Positions 17,556 to 24,575 of a stretch of DNA of 47,900 nt are shown here, one piece after another. The notes under the pieces were generated by a model. That model worked only from the letters and a program-made list of their open reading frames with translations. It did not search any database and was not told the origin of the DNA. The stretch is from Clostridia bacterium. GTDB lineage: Bacteria; Bacillota_A; Clostridia; Christensenellales; Aristaeellaceae. The position numbers were made by a program, and so were the translations under genes. Position 1 is the first letter of the stretch; each line of letters opens with the position of its first letter. Where the stretch lies: NCBI GenBank assembly GCA_025997215.1, contig BNUH01000018.1, forward strand, positions 1-47,900. The letters run 5' to 3'.

Positions 17556-18497
17556 ATGGATAATAATAGGATGGCGCAATCAGTGCGTCTTGACAAGATC
17601 GAGCAGGGGATCCGGCTGCGTATGGGCGCGGCAAAAATCGAGGACATGATGGAGAGTCTGCGGCATTTTGGGCTTATCAATCCGATCACTGTCGCTGACA
17701 ATGCCGACGGGACATTCACTTTAATTGCCGGTGATCGCAGGCGCCGCGCGGCGTTGGCGCTGGGTTGGAAGGAGATTTCTGCCACGGTTATGTCGCCGCT
17801 TGAGGCAGAGGAACAGTTGCTCTTCGAGCGCGAGGAGAATGTTCAGCGTATGAAGTTTACGCACGCTGCGAATGTCGAGTTCATGCGCCGGATGCAGTCG
17901 ATCGAAGCTGCTAAGGCGCGAGTAGCTAAAACAGTCGGCCTGAATCGTGGTAATGTGCGTTCAGTAGAGGTCAGCACAGAAACTCCCGTGCGGGACGATC
18001 GTCCCGCACGGGAAAAAAGGCGCGTAAGAGAAAAACTCGCCCAAGAAGCAGGGTATGCCAGCGGCCGGCAGGTTGCGCGAGTATTACATATCGCCGATGA
18101 GCGTCCGGATCTCATTGAAAAGATGGATACAGACGGAATTACTGTCAATGCCGCGCTTCGTATCATGGAGGATGAGAAGGATGCGGATGAGGTTCACGAC
18201 GCTTCGCCGATAGCGGGTAATATAGCTGAAGACGGTGACGATGAAGTGATAGTAGTCGGAGCACACGCAGAGTCCACAATCGCATTTAACCGGCCATCTG
18301 TGCGGTGCGGCAAGCCCAACATTTGTAACGTTACGCATGAAGATCTGCTCGAAAACCCAGTGTACAATGCATTACGCGCAGTGTATGACGACGCACTGCT
18401 TACGATCGGTAAGCTGACTAAGGAAATCAATGATCTGCGCACTCGTTTGGGTAAGTATGAAACTATTATTGCGGAGGATGAAACGGATGCCGAGTAG
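17556..18497 (+). CDS. ParB/Spo0J-family protein (copy B2)
   Basis: This is a 313-residue ParB-family protein. L-I-N-P-I-T lies at 40-45 and the CTP box GDRRRRAA at 59-66. The arginine-rich E-R-E-E-N-V-Q motif is near 93-99. A linker and then a helix-turn-helix (QEAGYASGRQVARVLHIA, about 165-182) follow, and a C-terminal coiled coil ends the protein. The start at 17556 uses TGGAGG with a 5-base gap; 17541 is also possible. A perfect 30-base palindrome (17984-18013) lies in the linker-coding DNA just before the helix-turn-helix. Its tail overlaps the primase-helicase start, so it may be translated together with it. Confidence 0.85.
   Translation: MDNNRMAQSVRLDKIEQGIRLRMGAAKIEDMMESLRHFGLINPITVADNADGTFTLIAGDRRRRAALALGWKEISATVMSPLEAEEQLLFEREENVQRMKFTHAANVEFMRRMQSIEAAKARVAKTVGLNRGNVRSVEVSTETPVRDDRPAREKRRVREKLAQEAGYASGRQVARVLHIADERPDLIEKMDTDGITVNAALRIMEDEKDADEVHDASPIAGNIAEDGDDEVIVVGAHAESTIAFNRPSVRCGKPNICNVTHEDLLENPVYNALRAVYDDALLTIGKLTKEINDLRTRLGKYETIIAEDETDAE
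17984..18013. repeat. Perfect 30-base palindrome in ParB copy B2
   Basis: TCCCGTGCGGGACGA followed directly by its exact reverse complement occupies 17984-18013. It lies in the linker before the helix-turn-helix, the same place as the hairpin in copy B1, although the sequences differ. Confidence 0.88.
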
Positions 18498-21054
18498 TAT
18501 CGAAACCAATAAACACCAGTTCACGCCGCTGGAGATCACGCCAGCTGATTTCCTGCAGCCATTTTTTGCGTCGGATGAACGGGTATGTCTGCGAGTGTTT
18601 GATGACCGTAAGCCTACGATTTTTAAAGGCATGAAGCTGGAAAGCAGTGTCGCGAATATGCCTGCGATGATGGAAACATTGCATAAACATAACCAGCAGC
18701 ATCGCGGTGTGTACTTCGTGGTAAATTATGGCGGCCATGAAGACAGCGAGATCAAGCGGATCAATGCACAGTTTGTTGAGTGCGATGATCTCACGTTCGA
18801 GGAGCAGCAGGCACAGATTGATGCGTTTCCGCTACCGCCGTCCATTGTAGTCAAGACTGCTAAGTCACTGCATGTATACTGGTTGATGCGTGATGCGAAG
18901 GTGTGTGACTTCCGGCGTATCCAAAAGAAGCTGGTCGCGCAGTTCCATGGCGATCCTGTTTGTGTGAATGAGTCGCGGGTTCTGCGTTTACCAGGTTTTT
19001 ACCACTGCAAAGGCGATGCAGTACCTGTCAACTGCATACGGTTTGATCCACAACTTAGGTACACACAAGCTGAGCTTGAAGCTGTTCTTTCGCTGTTGCC
19101 GGATGATCCATCAGGATCATCCGCGCCAGTTACAAAAGCGGAGTCATCGCAGACCAAACCTAAGAAAAGCCCACGCACAGCGCTTCAAAAAGGAATCCAG
19201 TTGGTTGCAATGCGCTGCGCTTTCATCAAGCATTGCCGGGATGATGCCGCTTCGCTGCGTGAACTGGATTGGTATGCGATGATTAGTAATCTGGCTGTGT
19301 TCGATGGCGGTGAGCAAGCTATCCATGAGTTGTCGCGGCTGTATCCTAAGTACAGCCGCGCAGAGACGCAGGAAAAGATCGCGCATTTTATGGCGTCTGG
19401 CACAAATCCTATGACCTGCGTGAAGATCGCGGAGGGCGGGTTTATATGCCCGAAGATGACAGATGGCTCGTGCGACTGTAAATCTCCGGCGGCGTTATGC
19501 TACAAGCCGTTGGACTTGGATTCGATGCGGACGCTCCTGGCAGGTCGGCCAGTTACAAACAATGTATCGGACAACCTTGTAACTGCGCTGGGATTCATTC
19601 AGGAATACTTGGCCAACGTGGATGCGGTAACAGCAACGGCGTTCATAAGTAATGAGCTTAGAGAGCGGTTCGCGCTCAAAGCCTTAGACACCAAGCCGTT
19701 GATCACGGCTCATCGCGAACTGTTAAAGGAGCACAAAGATAAGCAGGCCGCAGCTAACGTGCCGCACGACGACATACCGGCTTGGTATTCGCCAACAGAG
19801 CATGGTGGGTTTAAGTTCCTGCCCGACGTTCTTGCGGAACACATGGCGAAGAGCGTGTACGCTTTTACCAGCACAGGCATGTTTTTTGCGTATGAGAAAG
19901 GTGTATACGTAATGCAAAACGAGCTGTGGGCGACTGCCGTAACCAAATCGTTCATGATGCGTGGGTATGTCACACTTAATATGGTCAAGGATGCCATCGG
20001 CCAGTGGAAGTCACTGATACAAAGACCAGTTGCTGATATAAACGCGGAGCCGTTTATCATCAACGTGCGCAATGGCTTGCTGAATATCGTAGATGGCAGT
20101 TTTGCCGAGCATACGGCAAACTATCTAACTACCGTACAGCTAAGTGCAGCGTATGACCCAAATGCAACGTGTCCGCAGTTTCTCGCGTTTATGGATAGCA
20201 TGCTCTCGCCAGACGATGTGGCTCTGGTACAAGAGATCGTCGGTTATTTGTTGATCCCGCTTAATAAGGCGCAGAAGTCGTTCATCCTTGTAGGTGCGCC
20301 GAATGCGGGTAAATCAACACTATTATCAGTCGTTCAGGAAGTGCTGCTGGGTTGTGAGAATGTGAGTAACGTCGCATGGCAGAATCTGTCCGATCGGTTC
20401 AACAAGGCGGAGCTGTTCGGCAAGCTGGCTAACATCTTCGCTGATCTGCCAAGTAAGAGCCTTGACGACGGGGGTATGTTCAAAGCATTGACAGGCGAAG
20501 ACTTCATCACTGCCGAGTGGAAGCACGAGAAACCATTTCACTTCCGACCATATGCACGGCTGTTATTCTCTTGTAATGATATACCGCGCAACTATGGTGA
20601 TAGGACGGAAGGGTTTTATAGGCGGTTGCTGATCCTGCGCTTCAATAAGTCGGTTGCAGCTGAGCAGCGTGATCCAAATCTGCGAGACAAATTGGCCGAT
20701 GAACGTAATGGCATCCTTATATGGGCGCTTGCGGGTTTACGGCGGCTTATGACGCAGAACTACCAGTTTAGTGAGACAGACACAACGCGAAACGAATTGC
20801 AAAAATACAAGATCGAGTGTAACAGTGTGTTGTCGTTCTTCGAGGAATGCTGCAAGCTGGATGTTGAAGCAGAATGCCCGCGTGAGGACGTTTTTAACAC
20901 TTACCGCGAGTACTGCAAGAAAAACGGATTCCAAGCGATGTCTCAGATAAGGTTCAATAAGGAGGTTGAGGCAGCATACCCTATAATAGAGCGAGCGAAA
21001 GATAAGTTAGGCAATAGGCGCACATGGCGCGGCCTATGCTGCCAGGATGAATAG
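18487..21054 (+). CDS. PrimPol-SF3 helicase fusion (D5/VirE-type)
   Basis: This is an 855-residue replication protein that couples priming to unwinding. The N-terminal region (about 60-230) is primase-polymerase-like (NAQFVECDDLT, K-T-A-K-S-L-H-V-Y-W near 128, VLRLPGFYHCKG near 165). A Cys-rich segment lies near 310-335 (CVKIAEGGFICP...CDCKSPAALC). The C-terminal SF3 helicase has Walker A GAPNAGKS (603-610), a Walker B-like NIFADLPS and sensor 1 LLFSCND. The start at 18487 follows GGAGG with 9 bases. It overlaps the ParB copy B2 and is followed by the iteron-like DNA at 21072. It is intact, unlike the D5 helicase at 710-2114. Confidence 0.9.
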   Translation: MPSSIETNKHQFTPLEITPADFLQPFFASDERVCLRVFDDRKPTIFKGMKLESSVANMPAMMETLHKHNQQHRGVYFVVNYGGHEDSEIKRINAQFVECDDLTFEEQQAQIDAFPLPPSIVVKTAKSLHVYWLMRDAKVCDFRRIQKKLVAQFHGDPVCVNESRVLRLPGFYHCKGDAVPVNCIRFDPQLRYTQAELEAVLSLLPDDPSGSSAPVTKAESSQTKPKKSPRTALQKGIQLVAMRCAFIKHCRDDAASLRELDWYAMISNLAVFDGGEQAIHELSRLYPKYSRAETQEKIAHFMASGTNPMTCVKIAEGGFICPKMTDGSCDCKSPAALCYKPLDLDSMRTLLAGRPVTNNVSDNLVTALGFIQEYLANVDAVTATAFISNELRERFALKALDTKPLITAHRELLKEHKDKQAAANVPHDDIPAWYSPTEHGGFKFLPDVLAEHMAKSVYAFTSTGMFFAYEKGVYVMQNELWATAVTKSFMMRGYVTLNMVKDAIGQWKSLIQRPVADINAEPFIINVRNGLLNIVDGSFAEHTANYLTTVQLSAAYDPNATCPQFLAFMDSMLSPDDVALVQEIVGYLLIPLNKAQKSFILVGAPNAGKSTLLSVVQEVLLGCENVSNVAWQNLSDRFNKAELFGKLANIFADLPSKSLDDGGMFKALTGEDFITAEWKHEKPFHFRPYARLLFSCNDIPRNYGDRTEGFYRRLLILRFNKSVAAEQRDPNLRDKLADERNGILIWALAGLRRLMTQNYQFSETDTTRNELQKYKIECNSVLSFFEECCKLDVEAECPREDVFNTYREYCKKNGFQAMSQIRFNKEVEAAYPIIERAKDKLGNRRTWRGLCCQDE
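19100..19123. repeat. Perfect 10-bp inverted repeat inside primase-helicase gene
   Basis: CGGATGATCC at 19100-19109 and its complement at 19114-19123 are separated by ATCA. It lies in a linker after the primase domain. Confidence 0.8.
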
Positions 21055-21294
21055 CTTGGTCGGAGATTATTGACAGACTTTCCAGACCTTGGACGGACTT
21101 TACCCCCAGAAAACCCTTATGCCACAAGGGCTAGGACGGAGTTGCCGTACTTTGAAAGATCCAGATGTAAAGCTTCGCAAAGAATATATATATTGTTTAG
21201 AACGATCCGGAAAGTCTGTATATATAAAGGTTAAAAAAGTCCGTCTTTTCCGTCAAGTATGCCTGGATAGATTTACTAATGGTTGGAGGCAAGA
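21055..21294. promoter_or_regulatory. Iteron-like region after helicase gene, possible origin
   Basis: This is about 240 bases without a convincing gene. Related 10-mers occur as direct copies GACAGACTTT (21072) and GACGGACTTT (21092). Inverted copies are GGAAAGTCTGT (21209-21219) and AAAGTCCGTC (21236-21245). AT-rich runs (AATATATATATT near 21183 and TATATATAAAG near 21219) lie between. Iterons plus an AT-rich stretch beside a replicative helicase gene suggest an origin, but a promoter region for the next gene is also possible. Confidence 0.4.
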
Positions 21295-21582
21295 ATGAAA
21301 GAGAGTACGATTGTCGCGGCGATCCTTAAATACCTGAGGAGTATCAACGATTGTTTCTGCTGGAAGCAGCATGGCGGGCTGTACGGAACAGCTGGTATTC
21401 CGGATATCATAGCCTGTATCCGAGGGCGATTTGTCGCCCTGGAAGTAAAAAGTCCGCCAAATGACCTTACTGAGTTGCAGCGGGTATGCATTCGTAAGAT
21501 CAACGCGGCTGGTGGAATTGCCACCAAGGTAACCAGTGTGGATGAAGTAAAGCGGGTGATTGATATGGTAACGGAGGATTAG
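21295..21582 (+). CDS. VRR-NUC domain nuclease
   Basis: This is a 95-residue stand-alone VRR-NUC protein (PD-(D/E)xK fold), likely a DNA junction or flap nuclease. Catalytic residues are seen in order: Glu3, the GIPDIIA motif with Asp37 (35-40), E50-V-K52, and Gln62. The start at 21295 follows TGGAGG with a 6-base gap. It is typical of phage replication modules, next to SF3 helicases. It ends 5 bases before the sigma-like gene. Confidence 0.9.
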   Translation: MKESTIVAAILKYLRSINDCFCWKQHGGLYGTAGIPDIIACIRGRFVALEVKSPPNDLTELQRVCIRKINAAGGIATKVTSVDEVKRVIDMVTED

Positions 21583-21587
21583 ATGGA

Positions 21588-22001
21588 ATGACAGCAAAGG
21601 ATTACCTGGGAAAGATCAGACTGTTGGAAGCTCGTGTTGAAGCTAAGATCAGCCTGATACAATCGCTAAGGGCTACATTAAAAAATACGTGCAGCCACAT
21701 CTCGGAAACTCCGCATAGCGCCAGTCCTGATCTGCAGCCTACGCAAACGCTTCATGCTCGTATATGTGATATTGAGCATGAAGCCAATGAAGCAGTTGAT
21801 GCGCTTGTGGATTACCAGCGTGATATTAGTGGAAAGATCGAGTTGTTAAGCAAACAGGTGTATAGGCAGGTTCTGGACATGCGGTATATACAGAAACTGA
21901 AATGGAATGAGATCAGGGATCAGCTTAAGTATAGCAAGACTGGCATCGAAGGGATACATAGACGCGCTCTGAGTGAGCTGAACGAAAAACTGCAAGCATA
22001 A
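21588..22001 (+). CDS. DUF1492 sigma-like late regulator (copy 1)
   Basis: This is a 137-residue protein with an N-terminal coiled coil (about 1-40), a short conserved segment CSHISETPHSASPD (49-62), and a C-terminal helix-turn-helix like sigma region 4 (QVLDMRYIQKLKWNEIRDQL, about 95-115). DUF1492/ArpU-like proteins are believed to activate late transcription in Firmicute phages. It resembles the gene at 22703, which has the same layout. Directly after its stop are three 10-bp phased repeats and a -10 box, likely its target. Confidence 0.85.
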   Translation: MTAKDYLGKIRLLEARVEAKISLIQSLRATLKNTCSHISETPHSASPDLQPTQTLHARICDIEHEANEAVDALVDYQRDISGKIELLSKQVYRQVLDMRYIQKLKWNEIRDQLKYSKTGIEGIHRRALSELNEKLQA

Positions 22002-22002
22002 A

Positions 22003-22067
22003 TGAGCTAAAGTGAGCTAAAGTGTGCTAAATTAGGCCTATTCAACCAATTGACCATGTGTTATACT
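22003..22067 (+). promoter_or_regulatory. Phased 10-bp repeats and -10 box (promoter 1)
   Basis: Three repeats TGAGCTAAAG, TGAGCTAAAG and TGTGCTAAAT lie exactly 10 bp apart at 22003-22032, on one face of the DNA. An extended -10 box (TGTTATACT, with TATACT at 22062-22067) follows 29 bases later. A terminator hairpin starts about 22 bases further on. This looks like an activator-dependent late promoter with an immediate attenuator. Confidence 0.55.
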
Positions 22068-22088
22068 ACACTTGCAAAGATAGACGAA

Positions 22089-22123
22089 AGAGCCAAGCCG
22101 ATGCGGTTTGGTTCTTTTCTTTT
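22089..22123 (+). terminator. Terminator or attenuator hairpin 1
   Basis: The 11-bp stem (22089-22099 with 22105-22115, two G-U pairs) and a 5-base loop are followed by TTTCTTTT. It starts only about 20 bases after the -10 box, so it could act as an attenuator of its own promoter. Confidence 0.75.
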
Positions 22124-22133
22124 ATGTATGTAC

Positions 22134-22178
22134 GATTATGCCCGAAACAAACGATAGAGACTGTAGAGGGGCGATATC
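22134..22178 (+). promoter_or_regulatory. Conserved 45-nt element, copy 1
   Basis: This sequence is highly similar to 23232-23275, with shared ACAAACGATAG and GGCGA(T/C)ATCA. Both follow a terminator hairpin by about 10 bases. Flanking complementarity (ATGCCC with GGGC) could form a stem. It may be an RNA antitermination or regulatory site. An ATG at 22138 opens a 33-codon frame, but it has no ribosome binding site and the other copy lacks the ATG in that frame. Confidence 0.5.
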
Positions 22179-22251
22179 AGTTATCCAATATGTTAAGGCG
22201 TGGAGTTGCCTTGATCGAAACTATCAATGCGCAAATTAGGAGGAAAACAAA

Positions 22252-22488
22252 ATGAAACAGGATTTGTCATGCTACCATTCTGGTCTGTATGGTTGCGATG
22301 CTCTCGAGGATGGTTATCGTTGTGGTGCAAACTGCGCATTTCACTTGACGTTAGAATCAAGAATGGCTAGCATCCTGAAAGCGAATCGGCGCCTTTGTTC
22401 ACTGCCCGAAGAGCTGCAGGAACATATATCGCTGAAGTATTATAGCGGTATAAGACCTTGGCTCCCGTTAATAAGGGGTCTGAAATGA
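22252..22488 (+). CDS. Small Cys-rich protein
   Basis: This is a 78-residue protein with a run of Cys and aromatic residues (SCYHSGLYGCDALEDGYRCG, positions about 6-25) that could bind a metal. The C-terminal part is basic and helical. A strong AGGAGG precedes ATG, and its end overlaps the next gene by 4 bases. No family recognised. Confidence 0.6.
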   Translation: MKQDLSCYHSGLYGCDALEDGYRCGANCAFHLTLESRMASILKANRRLCSLPEELQEHISLKYYSGIRPWLPLIRGLK

Positions 22489-22706
22489 TCAGTGGTCGGG
22501 TTGACTGCAGTTCATGTAAATACCTTGAGAGCGTAGAGAAGTTCTCCCGCTTCAGAAGTGATCCAAAAGGCTGGAAGCCTGCGCGTTGCAGCTACCGAAA
22601 AGGTGTGTATTACCACGCCTGGTTGAACGTTGATCTTAACGGCGTACCGCTTCCTGAAGCTAATTGGCCAGAGTGCAAATATGGCGAAAGGTGTGAATCG
22701 CCTTGA
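22485..22706 (+). CDS. Small Cys-containing protein
   Basis: This is a 73-residue protein with Cys residues at 8, 11, 34, 63 and 69, enough for one or two metal sites. The start at 22485 follows AAGGGG. It overlaps the upstream stop (ATGA) and the downstream TTG start (TTGA). It probably belongs to the same transcript as the second sigma-like gene. Function unknown. Confidence 0.6.
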   Translation: MISGRVDCSSCKYLESVEKFSRFRSDPKGWKPARCSYRKGVYYHAWLNVDLNGVPLPEANWPECKYGERCESP

Positions 22707-23119
22707 ATGGTATTGAGCTAATCAATGAGATTGATAGATCAGAGAATCAGATTCAAAGTAAACGTGATAAGATTGCAGCGCTTAGCAGTATTGCCACGAA
22801 TGCGTGCAGCCATATGTCAGGTATGCCGCGAAGTGCGACTCCTGATCGACAGCCGCTTCAAGCCTTGAGCGCAAGCATACTAGACTTGGAAAATGAGATA
22901 AACGACCAAATAGGCTCGCTTATTGATCTTAAGGAAGAGCTAATACCCATATTATCCGAAATGCCGTGCGCTAATCACCGCAAGGTTATTGCGTTACGTT
23001 ATTTTGAACGGATGAACTGGCAGCAATTGTCGACAGCGATGCATTACTCCTTAAGACAGATCAAGCGGATTCATGACGAGGCAATAAACAAGCTTAAAAA
23101 GATGTCCGACAATGCCTAG
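22703..23119 (+). CDS. DUF1492 sigma-like late regulator (copy 2)
   Basis: This is a 138-residue paralogue of the gene at 21588. It has the same coiled-coil N-terminus, the conserved CSHMSGMPRSATPD segment (36-49) and a C-terminal sigma region 4-like helix-turn-helix (KVIALRYFERMNWQQLSTAM, about 93-112). It starts at TTG, overlapping the preceding stop. Like copy 1, its stop is followed by 10-bp phased repeats, a -10 box, a terminator hairpin and the conserved 45-nt element, so a whole regulatory unit seems duplicated. Confidence 0.85.
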   Translation: MNGIELINEIDRSENQIQSKRDKIAALSSIATNACSHMSGMPRSATPDRQPLQALSASILDLENEINDQIGSLIDLKEELIPILSEMPCANHRKVIALRYFERMNWQQLSTAMHYSLRQIKRIHDEAINKLKKMSDNA

Positions 23120-23170
23120 TTATGCCCAGTTATGCCGATAGACGCCGTAAAAGGTATATGGTAATATTAT
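23107..23170 (+). promoter_or_regulatory. Phased 10-bp repeats and -10 box (promoter 2)
   Basis: Three 10-bp units ending in ATGCC lie at 23107-23136 (CGACAATGCC, TAGTTATGCC, CAGTTATGCC); a fourth, weaker unit GATAGACGCC follows. A TATTAT -10 box at 23165-23170 comes 28 bases after the third unit. The layout is the same as at 22003-22067 but the repeat sequence differs. Confidence 0.5.
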
Positions 23171-23185
23171 GATGCAGAGTTAGAC

Positions 23186-23224
23186 AGAGAGCCGCCTTTG
23201 ATGGTAGGTTCTCTTTTCTTTGCT
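23186..23224 (+). terminator. Terminator or attenuator hairpin 2
   Basis: An 8-bp stem AGAGAGCC/GGTTCTCT (23186-23193 with 23207-23214; one G-U pair) is followed by TTTTCTTT. It begins about 16 bases after the -10 box, matching the first copy. Confidence 0.7.
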
Positions 23225-23231
23225 CAAGCAT

Positions 23232-23275
23232 GATGCCCCGAGACAAACGATAGTGACCGAAGAGCGGGCGACATC
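23232..23275 (+). promoter_or_regulatory. Conserved 45-nt element, copy 2
   Basis: This is closely similar to the element at 22134-22178, with compensating differences in the flanking complementary bases. It lies 8 bases after the second terminator hairpin. Copy 2 is followed by a gap of about 290 bases up to the next gene. Confidence 0.5.
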
Positions 23276-23460
23276 AAATGGCTTTGGATAGGGTGGGGGC
23301 TGCAATGTATCCACAGGGAACGCCGTTGCGTGTGCGGTGAATTGCAGTAGATGGGGCTGGCCAACTCAGGGAGGATTCATACGCAACATTGATGGCGAAG
23401 CACGTTGTGGCTTTACCTATATACCATGCCCTAGGGTTTATATACTCGGAGCTGGTATAT
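23276..23460 (+). other. Gap before tRNA-like sequence, no clear gene
   Basis: No gene with a ribosome binding site is seen. One open frame reads as a Cys-containing, protein-like run (GTG at about 23330 through about 23511), but it has no binding site and crosses the tRNA-like sequence. It could be a decayed gene. Confidence 0.35.
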
Positions 23461-23536
23461 GTGGACGTAGCATAACTGACAGTGCGTCAGCCTTTCCCGG
23501 CTGAAGGCGCGGGTTCAATTCCTGCCGTCCGCACCA
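23461..23536 (+). tRNA. tRNA-like sequence with 8-base anticodon loop
   Basis: The 76 bases fold as a tRNA. The acceptor GTGGACG pairs with CGTCCGC (one wobble) and is followed by A and an encoded CCA. The D stem is GCAT/GTGC. The anticodon stem is TCAGC/GCTGA and the T arm GCGGG-TTCAATT-CCTGC. Two features are odd: the D loop lacks the usual GG, and the anticodon loop has 8 bases (CTTTCCCG) where 7 are normal. The loop resembles that of glutamate tRNA (CUUUCAC) with one extra base. It could be a degenerate tRNA or a frameshift-suppressor type; amino acid identity is uncertain (Glu or Gly). Confidence 0.5.
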
Positions 23537-23565
23537 ATTTAGTAGCATGAAGATAAGGAGGAGGT

Positions 23566-23937
23566 ATGAGCATGGACAATTTCAACTTCGATAACGTAGA
23601 TGCGCTTGACGTTTTACTGCAGGTAACAAAAAACTGGAAAAAAGATCGTGATCTTCTCACGGTGGCTGAAGAGACGCTGCTACTGGTGAAACTGCAGCGC
23701 GATGAGCTGGAAGTAAGGCTTGACGAAGCCAAGGAGTGGTACACTGTTAAGCGGTATGCGAGAGAGAATGGTTTGGATTGGCGGTTCGTTGGTGATCATA
23801 CGGGGCGCGGGTATGGCTGGCGGAAGCTGAAAGCGATATCTCATGAGCATGATTACGAAGTACAGCGCAGTTTTGATGCTACCTACGGCGAGGTGTACGC
23901 TTTCCATCGGGAAGTGTTTGAGATGTTGGATGCCTAG
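23566..23937 (+). CDS. Predicted DNA-binding phage protein, antirepressor-tail-like
   Basis: This is a 123-residue protein. The first 60 residues form a helical, partly coiled-coil region. The C-terminal half (EWYTVKRYARENG...GWRKLKAISHEH...FDATYGEVYAFHREVF) resembles a winged-helix DNA-binding module found at the end of phage antirepressors. GGAGGAGG lies before ATG. It overlaps the HNH gene by 8 bases. The DNA-binding role is inferred; without a full antirepressor N-terminus it may be a regulator of packaging or late genes. Confidence 0.6.
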   Translation: MSMDNFNFDNVDALDVLLQVTKNWKKDRDLLTVAEETLLLVKLQRDELEVRLDEAKEWYTVKRYARENGLDWRFVGDHTGRGYGWRKLKAISHEHDYEVQRSFDATYGEVYAFHREVFEMLDA

Positions 23938-24283
23938 TACGCCCCCACATCCCTGTAATTTCCCTGGCTGCCCTGCGCTTACCCATACCCGCTTCTGCGA
24001 CATCCACGCCAAGGAACATGCGCGGCAGTATGAACAGTACGACCGTGATCCGGAAACGCGCAAGCATTATGGCAGGGCATGGCGCAAGGCACGCGCGGCG
24101 TATCTGTCGGCGCATCCGTTGTGTGTTATGTGTGAAGCTGAAGGCAGGTTGGTTCCGGCAGAGATGGTTCACCATATTGTTCCTGCACTCGCAGATGGAG
24201 GTAATGATCCGACGAACCTGCAATCGCTATGTACCCGCCACCATTCGTCAAAACATATGAGTGAGCGTAGTCGTGGTGGGTAA
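23930..24283 (+). CDS. HNH endonuclease
   Basis: This is a 117-residue HNH nuclease of the type encoded beside terminases in HK97-like phages, where it is needed for cutting at cos. It has paired Cys residues (near 10-25 and C-V-M-C near 66-69). The HNH core V-H-H-I-V-P-A-L-A-D-G-G lies near 80-91, followed by N-L-Q-S-L-C-T-R-H-H (about 96-105). The start at 23930 overlaps the previous stop; I chose it over an upstream start because the latter adds an unlikely N-terminus. It precedes the small terminase by about 290 bases. Confidence 0.9.
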   Translation: MPSTPPHPCNFPGCPALTHTRFCDIHAKEHARQYEQYDRDPETRKHYGRAWRKARAAYLSAHPLCVMCEAEGRLVPAEMVHHIVPALADGGNDPTNLQSLCTRHHSSKHMSERSRGG

Positions 24284-24575
24284 ATAATAGTTACGTTATG
24301 TATTACATGCGAATAAGTGCGTTGTGTATAAGTATGTGAAACTAATATGTGCATAGTGCACAGCCCAGGCCCGGTCTGAATCTCTACAACTTCGTCGCCC
24401 GAGCAACGTTGTCGGCCTCACGCGTGAATTTTCGCGAATTCCGTGATAAAAGTTATTCAAACATAACGTGTTGATCGCCGGTATTACCGCGACTTTACAA
24501 ACTATTCTGTTTTATAATCGTTTTGAAATAAGACTGTCTGAATTCAAAGAATCAATCAGCGGGAGGTGGTTTCAA
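24284..24575. other. Gap between HNH and small terminase, possible cos/pac region
   Basis: No gene is seen. Several short palindromes occur: TGTGCATAGTGCACA-like near 24345-24361 and AATTTTCGCGAATT-like near 24426-24440. In cos phages with an HNH gene before terS, the packaging site usually lies here. I cannot identify the cut site from sequence alone. Confidence 0.35.

Noticed and set aside
21089..21298. 69-codon frame between helicase and VRR-NUC
   Set aside because: It starts at TTG without a binding site and crosses the iteron-like repeats; no protein-like pattern.
22138..22239. 33-codon frame at the conserved element
   Set aside because: No ribosome binding site, and the second copy of the element has its ATG in another frame.
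22058..22255. 65-codon frame over the terminator and conserved element
   Set aside because: It crosses a terminator hairpin and has no binding site; the conserved element is shared with a region that does not keep this frame.
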